From NCBI GenBank assembly GCA_023393475.1, contig JAEWLC010000081.1, positions 1-64,000 on the forward strand: DNA of 64,000 bases. The letters run 5' to 3'. The notes beneath the pieces are model-generated. The model made no database searches, was not told the origin of the DNA, and was given only the letters and a program-made list of their open reading frames with translations. Position 1 is the first letter of the stretch, and every line of letters starts with the position of its first letter. Positions 58,421 to 64,000 of this stretch are shown piece by piece. This DNA comes from Pseudomonadota bacterium. GTDB taxonomy: Bacteria > Pseudomonadota > Alphaproteobacteria > Rhizobiales > Devosiaceae. The position numbers and the translations under genes were made by a program.

Positions 58421-59923
58421 ATGTCGAAGAAGGGTTGGTTCACGGCGCTCGCAGGCGTCGTCGTCGGTGCGGCAATTGTCCTCGGTTACGCCGAGATTTC
58501 GAGTCGAAAGCCGAACGAAGCTCCAGCCATTGCCGCAGCGGCCAGCACCATCGCCACGCCGGCGACCGCACAGGAGAGTGCTCCGGCCCGCACCGTCCCG
58601 TCGTCGCGCACCGAAATGCAGATGAGCTTCGCCCCCGTGGTGAAGGCCGTCACCCCCTCGGTGGTCAACGTCTATGCCACCACCATCCGGCAGGGCGCCT
58701 CCTCGCCCTTCATGTCCGATCCGTTCTTCCAGCGCTTCTTCGGTGGCGACAGCGGACCCTTCATGCAACGCCGCCCGCAGAAGTCGCAGTCGCTCGGCTC
58801 TGGCGTGATCGTCGATGGGGAAGGGGTCATCCTGACCAACCACCACGTCGTCGAGGGCGCCACCGACATCCGCATCGCGACCACAGCGGGCGACGAGTAT
58901 CCCGTCGATCTCGTCCTCGACGACCCCAAGACCGATCTCGCAGTCCTCCGCGTCAAGGATGCCAAGGGCACGACCTACCCGGCGCTGAGCTTTGCCGATT
59001 CCGACCAGCTCGAGGTCGGCGATCTCGTCCTCGCCATCGGCAACCCGTTCGGTGTCGGCCAGACGGTCACCTCCGGCATCGTCTCGGCGCTCGCCCGCAC
59101 CGGTGTCGAAAGCGATAACTACGAGTTCTTCATCCAGACCGATGCCGCCATCAATCCGGGCAACTCGGGCGGCGCGCTCGTCGATCTCGACGGCCACCTC
59201 GTCGGCGTCAATACCGCCATCGTCTCGCGCTCGGGCGGCTCGGTGGGCATCGGCTTCGCCATTCCGGCCAACATGGCCAAGCTCGTCGCCGAAACCGGCA
59301 TTGCCGGTGGCGCGCTTGTCCGTCCCTGGTTCGGCGCTCGCATGCAGGCGGTCACCGCCGATCTCGCCGACAGCCTCGGTCTCGGTCATGCCCGAGGCGC
59401 CCTGATCAGCGATCTCGCCCCCGATGGTCCGGCACAGAAGGCCGGCTTCGAGGATGGCGACGTGATCCTCGCCGTCGATGGCTTCGATGTCGAACAGCCC
59501 AGTGCCTTCGATTTCCGCCTTGCCACCAAGCCGGTCGGCGCTACCGCCGACATCAAGTACTTCCGCGGCGGCAAGAGCGAGGACAAGGTCATCACCCTCG
59601 AGGCCCCGCCGGCCGCCGGCGACCCTGTCACGGTCTCCGGCAACACGCGCTTTTCGGGCACCTCTGTCGAAACCGTCACGGCCGCCGTCGCGCAGGAACT
59701 GGGTCTGCCCTACGACATCCGCGCTGTCGTCGTCCGCAGCATCGAGCCCAACTCGCCCGCCGACGACATGGGCCTGCGCATCGGTGACCTCATCCTCTCG
59801 CTCAACGGCGAGGAGATCGCCGACGCCAAAACCTTTGGCAAACTCGCCAATGATCGCCCGCCGAGCTGGCGCGTCGTGCTACAGCGGGGCGGTCGCACCA
59901 TTCGCGCCGAGGTCAGTGGCTAG
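58421..59923 (+). CDS. DegP/HtrA-type periplasmic serine protease
   Basis: Periplasmic protease/chaperone that degrades misfolded envelope proteins. The ATG at 58421 (GGGAAG ribosome binding site) gives 500 residues. An N-terminal signal/anchor (about 5-26) precedes the trypsin-like domain with the triad H142 (TNHHVVEG), D172 (PKTDLAVL) and S249 (NPGNSGGAL). Two PDZ domains follow (about 300-390 and 410-500). The Gly/Ala-rich start and missing Q-linker fit the DegP-like rhizobial paralogues. rarA begins 2 bases after its stop. Confidence 0.92.
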   Translation: MSKKGWFTALAGVVVGAAIVLGYAEISSRKPNEAPAIAAAASTIATPATAQESAPARTVPSSRTEMQMSFAPVVKAVTPSVVNVYATTIRQGASSPFMSDPFFQRFFGGDSGPFMQRRPQKSQSLGSGVIVDGEGVILTNHHVVEGATDIRIATTAGDEYPVDLVLDDPKTDLAVLRVKDAKGTTYPALSFADSDQLEVGDLVLAIGNPFGVGQTVTSGIVSALARTGVESDNYEFFIQTDAAINPGNSGGALVDLDGHLVGVNTAIVSRSGGSVGIGFAIPANMAKLVAETGIAGGALVRPWFGARMQAVTADLADSLGLGHARGALISDLAPDGPAQKAGFEDGDVILAVDGFDVEQPSAFDFRLATKPVGATADIKYFRGGKSEDKVITLEAPPAAGDPVTVSGNTRFSGTSVETVTAAVAQELGLPYDIRAVVVRSIEPNSPADDMGLRIGDLILSLNGEEIADAKTFGKLANDRPPSWRVVLQRGGRTIRAEVSG

Positions 59924-59925
59924 GA

Positions 59926-61236
59926 ATGCAATCCCTGTTCGATGATGCCGCCCCGCGCCCGCTCGCCGAGGCGCTGAGGCCGTCCCGGCTCGCCGATGTC
60001 ATCGGGCAGGATCACCTGCTCGGCCCCAACGGCCCGATCGGCCGCATGGTCGCCGCCGGCCGCGTCTCGTCCTTCATCCTCTGGGGCCCTCCCGGTGTCG
60101 GCAAGACCACCATCGCGCGCCTCGTCGCCAAGGAAGTCGGCCTCGATTTCGTGCAGCTGAGCGCCGTGCTCTCGGGCGTCGCCGACCTCCGCAAGGTCGT
60201 CGCCGAAGCCAAGGCGCTCCGCGCCGGGGCAGGGCGGCAGACGGTGATGTTCGTCGACGAGCTCCACCGCTTCAACCGCAACGTCCAGGACGCGCTGCTC
60301 CCCCATGTCGAGGACGGCACCGTCATCCTCATCGGCGCGACGACCGAGAACCCGAGCTTCTCGATGGTCGCGGCGCTCCTCTCGCGCGCCAAAGTGTATA
60401 CCCTGCGCCGCTTCGAGAAGCCGGACCTCGCCATCCTTGCCCAGCGCGCCGAAGAGTTCGTCGGCAAGAAGCTGCCGGTAACCGATGACGCCCGTGACGC
60501 CATGCTCGACATGGCCGATGGCGACGGCCGCTACCTGATCGGCCTCGCCGAGGAGCTGTTCGCGCTCCCTGAAGGCACCACCCTCGACGTCGCCGGCCTC
60601 GCCGTAACCGTGCAGAAGCGCGCGCCCGTCTACGACAAGGGCCAGGAGGAGCACTACAACCTCCTCAGTTGCTTCCATAAATCGCTGCGCGGCTCCGATG
60701 TGCAGGCCGCCATGTACTGGGCCCAGCGCATGCTGGTCGGCGGCGAGCACCCCGACACCATCTTCCGCCGCCTCGCCTGCGCTGCCTCCGAGGATGTCGG
60801 CATGGCCGATCCGCAGGCCATGGTGCAGGTCATCACCGCCTGGAACGCCTTCGAGCGCACCGGCCTGCCCGAGGGCGAGCTGTTCATGGCGCAGGCCATC
60901 GCCTATGTCGCCACGGCCCCGAAATCCAACGCCGCCCATGTCGGCTTTGGGGCTGCAAAGCAGTTGGCCATGCAAACCGGCTCCCTCATGCCGCCCAGGC
61001 ACATCCTGAACGCCCCGACCAAGCTGATGAAGGAACTCGGGTACAACAAGGGCTACCGCTACGATCACGACTGGCCCGACGCCTTCAGTGGCCAGGAGTT
61101 CTTCCCCGACGAACTCGCCGCCAACCGCCCCGAATTCTACAAGCCCAACGAACGCGGCTTCGAACGCGAGGTCATCAAGCGCCTCGACTTCTGGGCAAGC
61201 CGCCGCGAGCAGCGCAAGGCGGAAGACGGCGAGTAG
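59926..61236 (+). CDS. rarA: Replication-associated recombination protein RarA (MgsA/WRNIP1 family)
   Basis: AAA+ ATPase that acts at stalled replication forks. The product is 436 residues. Walker A is GPPGVGKTT (residues 54-62), Walker B is MFVDELHRF (D111, E112), and sensor 1 is in ILIGATTENPSFSM. The C-terminal tetramerisation domain contains YWAQRMLVGGEHPDTIFRRL (about 265-284) and AKSNAAH-like APKSNAAHVGF. The start is 2 bases after the protease gene, which suggests co-transcription. Confidence 0.95.
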   Translation: MQSLFDDAAPRPLAEALRPSRLADVIGQDHLLGPNGPIGRMVAAGRVSSFILWGPPGVGKTTIARLVAKEVGLDFVQLSAVLSGVADLRKVVAEAKALRAGAGRQTVMFVDELHRFNRNVQDALLPHVEDGTVILIGATTENPSFSMVAALLSRAKVYTLRRFEKPDLAILAQRAEEFVGKKLPVTDDARDAMLDMADGDGRYLIGLAEELFALPEGTTLDVAGLAVTVQKRAPVYDKGQEEHYNLLSCFHKSLRGSDVQAAMYWAQRMLVGGEHPDTIFRRLACAASEDVGMADPQAMVQVITAWNAFERTGLPEGELFMAQAIAYVATAPKSNAAHVGFGAAKQLAMQTGSLMPPRHILNAPTKLMKELGYNKGYRYDHDWPDAFSGQEFFPDELAANRPEFYKPNERGFEREVIKRLDFWASRREQRKAEDGE

Positions 61237-61242
61237 CGCGAT

Positions 61243-61325
61243 CTCTCCGCCATCCTCCCCTGCGAAGCGGGGGAGGGGGACCGCCGAAGGCCGTGGAGGG
61301 GGCCGCCGCACGCTCCCGAGCAAAG
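61243..61325. repeat. Dispersed intergenic repeat between rarA and crcB
   Basis: The stretch contains a stem CCTCCCCTGC / GCGGGGGAGG around GAA (61254-61276) followed by GGGGACCGCCGAAGGCCGTG and GAGGGGGCC. This pattern of alternating C-rich and G-rich blocks with ACCGCCGAAGG is a well-known dispersed repeat type in Rhizobiales and other alphaproteobacteria. It has no coding content. Confidence 0.6.
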
Positions 61326-61364
61326 CCTCTTCCCAACCCCCATCGCCACCCGTATTACACCCGC

Positions 61365-61742
61365 ATGACCCCATATCTCCTCGTCGGCATAGGCGGCGCG
61401 CTGGGCGCGATGCTCCGTTACGGTGCGCAGGTCGCCATCGGCAGCCTGCCGAACGGCTTCCCCGTGTCGACCTTCCTCATCAACATCGTCGGTTCGATCG
61501 CCATGGGCGTGCTGGTCGGGCTGCTGGCGAAGTTCACGCCGCAGTTCCAGAACGAGATCCGGCTCTTCGTCGCCGTCGGCATCTTCGGCGGCTTCACCAC
61601 CTTCTCGAGCTTCTCGCTCGATGCGATTACCCTGATCGAGCGCGGCGAAATCATGCAGGCCGGCGTCTATATCGTCGGCTCGGTCATCTTCTGCATCGCA
61701 GGTTTGTGGATGGGTCTTTCGGCAATGCGGGTGGTGGCATGA
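61365..61742 (+). CDS. crcB: Fluoride efflux channel CrcB
   Basis: Fluc-type fluoride channel. The ATG at 61365 gives 125 residues with four membrane helices. The signatures GGALGAMLRY (about 9-18), FLINIVGSIAMG (about 39-50) and GGFTTFSSFSLD (about 76-87) carry the conserved asparagine, the central glycines and the phenylalanines of the pore. A single gene of this length should form an antiparallel homodimer. No fluoride riboswitch is visible upstream; the gap is filled by a dispersed repeat. The stop overlaps the pseudouridine synthase start (ATGA). Confidence 0.93.
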   Translation: MTPYLLVGIGGALGAMLRYGAQVAIGSLPNGFPVSTFLINIVGSIAMGVLVGLLAKFTPQFQNEIRLFVAVGIFGGFTTFSSFSLDAITLIERGEIMQAGVYIVGSVIFCIAGLWMGLSAMRVVA

Positions 61743-62725
61743 GCGGGGTTCGCCAACAGGTCGTCGCGCGCGACGAAGACGGCATGCGGCTCGACCGCTG
61801 GTTCCAGACGCATTTCCCGCAGGTCACCTTCGGCCACCTGCAGAAGCTGCTGCGCTCGGGCCAGGTCCGCGTCGATTCCGGCCGCGTAAAGACCAACGCC
61901 CGCCTCGCGGCAGGGCAGGTCGTACGCGTCCCGCCCATCGAGGCAGCACCCGAAAAGCCGGAAGGCGCGATCAATTCCAAGGACGCCGAGTTCCTGCGCT
62001 CGATCATCCTCTACGAGGACGACGACCTCTACGTCTTCAACAAGCCCCACGGGCTCGCCTCGCAGGGCGGTAGTGGCACGAAGCGCCACATGGATGGCCT
62101 GCTGAAGAGCCTGCCGAACAAGAAGGGCGAAGCCCCGCGCCTCGTCCACCGCCTCGACCGCGACACGTCGGGCTGCCTCGTCGTCGCCAAGACCAAGGCC
62201 GCCGCCGCGCATTTCGGCGAAGTCTTCTCGTCGCGCCAGGCGCGCAAGATCTACTGGGCCGTCGTCTGGGGCAATCCGTCGCCGCGCCAGGGCTCGATCT
62301 CGTGCTTCCTCGCCAAGCAGGCGACTACGGACGGCGAGCAGATGGTGGTGGTGAAGCAGGGCACTCCGGGCGCCCAGCATTCGATGAGCTACTACTCGAC
62401 CACCGACACGGCCGCCCGCCGTTTCGCCTGGGTCACGCTCAAGCCCGTCACCGGCCGTACGCACCAGTTGCGCGTCCATATGGCCCAGCTCGGCAACCCC
62501 ATCATGGGGGATCCGCGCTACTTCAACATCCAGAACTGGGAAGCGCCGGAGGAGATCGCCAAGGGCCTCCATCTGCACGCCCGCCGCATCCGCCTGCCGC
62601 TCCGCGACGGCGGCTATCTCGATGTCTCCGCGCCCCTTCCACCGCACATGCAGGCGACCTTCGAGGTGCTCGGTTTCGACGCCGATCGCTTCGATGTCCA
62701 GGATACCGACCCGGAAGAGGCCTGA
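61739..62725 (+). CDS. RluC/RluD-type 23S rRNA pseudouridine synthase
   Basis: Isomerises uridines in rRNA. The ATG at 61739 overlaps the crcB stop by four bases and gives 328 residues. An S4 RNA-binding domain (about 15-65, GMRLDRWFQTHFP and HLQKLLRSGQVRVD) precedes the catalytic domain, where the aspartate is D140 in VHRLDRDTSGCLV. The LKPVTGRTHQLRVHM motif (about 235-249) is also conserved. Assignment to RluC rather than RluD is likely but not certain. The crcB-rluC pair is often seen in Rhizobiales. Confidence 0.92.
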   Translation: MSGVRQQVVARDEDGMRLDRWFQTHFPQVTFGHLQKLLRSGQVRVDSGRVKTNARLAAGQVVRVPPIEAAPEKPEGAINSKDAEFLRSIILYEDDDLYVFNKPHGLASQGGSGTKRHMDGLLKSLPNKKGEAPRLVHRLDRDTSGCLVVAKTKAAAAHFGEVFSSRQARKIYWAVVWGNPSPRQGSISCFLAKQATTDGEQMVVVKQGTPGAQHSMSYYSTTDTAARRFAWVTLKPVTGRTHQLRVHMAQLGNPIMGDPRYFNIQNWEAPEEIAKGLHLHARRIRLPLRDGGYLDVSAPLPPHMQATFEVLGFDADRFDVQDTDPEEA

Positions 62726-62809
62726 TCAAAACCGCGCGAGCAAGGGATGCAATGCCCGTCTCGCGTGTTCTTCTCCCGGCGCCCGTTGTGGGCCCATAGG
62801 GAGATAACA

Positions 62810-63445
62810 ATGAAAACGATCGTACTTGCCGCCATCACCGCGGCGGCCGGCCTCGCCATTGCTACTGCCCCTGCCGTCGCGCAGGACGCCTCCACTATGA
62901 CTTTCTTTGTCACCAGCGTCGGCGTCGGCGATGGTGCCAATCTCGGCGGCCTCGCAGGCGCCGATGCCCACTGCCAGAAGCTCGCCGAAGCCGCCGGTTC
63001 CACCGGCAAGACCTGGGCCGCCTACCTCAGCGCCGAGGGCGTCAACGCCAAGGATCGTATCGGCGCGGGCCCGTGGCAGAACTTCAAGGGCGACGTGATC
63101 GCCACCGATGTCGCCAACCTCCACTCCGATGCCAACAACCTGACCAAGGCCACCGCGCTCTCCGAAACCGGCACCGAGATCAAGGGTCGCGGCGACGAGC
63201 CCAACCAGCACGACATTCTCACCGGCACCAATGCCGATGGCACGCTGGCCGCCGGGCAGACTTGCGGCGACTGGACGCTCAACGGCGAAGGCTCGGCCAT
63301 GGTCGGCCACTCCGATCGCATGGGCCCGGAGACTCTTGCCACGGGCACGTCGTGGAATGCGGCTCACCCCTCGCGCGGCTGCAGCCAGGACAACCTCGTC
63401 GGCACGGGCGGCAACGGCTACCTCTACTGCTTCGCCGCAAAGTGA
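62810..63445 (+). CDS. Secreted lectin-like protein, copy 1
   Basis: A 211-residue protein with a clear signal peptide (about 1-23, ending PAVAQ) and a single globular domain. The domain begins MTFFVTSVGVGDGANLGGL and contains GADAHCQKLAEAAG, DRIGAGPWQNFKG, HDILTGTNADG and a C-terminal GCSQDNLVGTGGNGYLYCFA. This arrangement, with cysteines spaced as in C-type-lectin/endostatin-like folds, is often annotated as lectin in Rhizobiales. Ligand and role are unknown; it is probably periplasmic or exported. The ATG follows AGGGAG. It is a tandem paralogue of the next gene. Confidence 0.75.
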   Translation: MKTIVLAAITAAAGLAIATAPAVAQDASTMTFFVTSVGVGDGANLGGLAGADAHCQKLAEAAGSTGKTWAAYLSAEGVNAKDRIGAGPWQNFKGDVIATDVANLHSDANNLTKATALSETGTEIKGRGDEPNQHDILTGTNADGTLAAGQTCGDWTLNGEGSAMVGHSDRMGPETLATGTSWNAAHPSRGCSQDNLVGTGGNGYLYCFAAK

Positions 63446-63502
63446 CCTATCCCTACGCGGGGCGTCACGCGCCCCGCGACTGCACATCCTGAGGGGGCCC
63501 AA

Positions 63503-64000
63503 GTGAAGATCAACGTTTTGACGGCCGCCGCAGCGGTCGCGCTTTGCATTGCCATGCCCGCCGTAGCGCAAGATGCTGCCGGTATGAGCTTCTTCGTCAC
63601 CAGTGTCGGCAGCGGTGATGGGGCCAATCTCGGCGGCCTCGCCGGCGCAGATGCGCACTGCCAGCAGCTCGCCGAAGCCGCCGGGTCCGGCAAGACCTGG
63701 GCCGCCTATCTCAGTGCCGAGGGCGTCAACGCCCGCGACCGCATCGGCACCGGCCCCTGGCAGAACATCAAGGGCGCGGTGATCGCCACCGATGTCGCGA
63801 ACCTCCATTCGCCGGACAACAACATCACGAAGATGACGGCGCAGACCGAGCAGGGCGCCATCATCAACGGCCGGGGCGACAACCCGAACCGCCACGATAT
63901 CCTCACCGGCTCCAACCCGGATGGCACCTATGCCTCCGGCCAGACCTGTGGCGACTGGACCCTGAACGGCGAAGGCGCCGCCATCGTCGGCCACTCCGAT
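63503..64000 (+). CDS. Secreted lectin-like protein, copy 2 (3' end beyond the window)
   Basis: A second copy starts at a GTG (63503) behind a strong GAGGGGG ribosome binding site, 57 bases after copy 1, and is open to the window end (166 codons). It has a signal peptide (MKINVLTAAAAVALCIAMPA, cleavage after AVA) and then MSFFVTSVGSGDGANLGGLA, almost the same as copy 1. Most positions are identical in the shared part, with a one-residue deletion (AGSGK against AGSTGK). The signal peptides differ much more than the mature domains. The 3' end is not in this window. Confidence 0.78.
   Translation, partial: MKINVLTAAAAVALCIAMPAVAQDAAGMSFFVTSVGSGDGANLGGLAGADAHCQQLAEAAGSGKTWAAYLSAEGVNARDRIGTGPWQNIKGAVIATDVANLHSPDNNITKMTAQTEQGAIINGRGDNPNRHDILTGSNPDGTYASGQTCGDWTLNGEGAAIVGHSD

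Noticed and set aside
61237..61364. Fluoride riboswitch before crcB
   Set aside because: The gap is occupied by a dispersed repeat, and no pseudoknot-like crcB motif was seen.

Overview
The window is about 64 kb of GC-rich, gene-dense chromosome from an alphaproteobacterium. Gene order, family types and two LexA boxes of the alphaproteobacterial direct-repeat type (GTTC-N7-GTTC) at lexA point to the order Hyphomicrobiales (Rhizobiales). A Devosia-like genus fits, but the genus is an inference and cannot be proved without a database search. No tRNA, rRNA, CRISPR array, prophage or insertion sequence was recognised.

Layout. (1) 1-7889, + strand: the end of the complex I operon (nuoK-L-M-N), running straight into birA, RNase J and a DUF1467 membrane protein. 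(2) 7907-8583: a minus-strand YjbR-family gene and a gap holding a probable small RNA with its own terminator. (3) 8583-13327: proS, two tandem LolC/E permeases and the ATPase lolD, all overlapping. (4) 13324-15342: three minus-strand accessory genes (methyltransferase, coiled-coil protein, PEP-mutase-like lyase). (5) 15461-19414: a 32-residue membrane peptide gene, dnaE and a small membrane protein. (6) 19429-32477: the translation and envelope supercluster rpsB-tsf-pyrH-frr-uppS-cdsA-rseP-bamA-lpxD-fabZ-lpxA-lpxI-lpxB, with dxr absent from its usual place between cdsA and rseP. (7) 32453-35322, minus: gltA and gltX. (8) 35456-38313, +: an uncharacterised amidotransferase-fold protein and comEC. 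(9) 38282-42644, minus: a four-gene galactoside/galactonate catabolic operon (beta-galactosidase, lactonase, dgoA, dgoK). (10) 42880-51254, minus: ppiD-trpE-trpG-trpD-trpC-moaC-moeA-lexA. (11) 51388-55678, +: tpiA, secG, pyrG, a GNAT acetyltransferase, a DUF4169 protein and glutathione peroxidase. (12) 55704-58223, minus: a beta-barrel outer-membrane protein gene broken by one amber codon, a tiny membrane protein, and ornithine/lysine decarboxylase. (13) 58421-64000, +: a DegP-type protease, rarA, crcB, an RluC-type pseudouridine synthase, and two tandem secreted lectin-like proteins, the second cut by the window end.

How the parts work together: most of the window is conserved housekeeping (respiration, RNA decay, translation, lipid A, outer-membrane assembly, lipoprotein export, tryptophan and molybdenum-cofactor synthesis, SOS control). 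The accessory pieces are the galactose cassette, the three genes before dnaE, the genes after pyrG and the lectin-like pair. The most unusual signals are: a 14-codon open reading frame with a strong ribosome binding site whose stop overlaps the bamA start; the single-codon disruption of the outer-membrane protein; an intrinsic terminator for gltA lying inside the convergent lpxB coding sequence; the probable small RNA upstream of proS; and the missing dxr.
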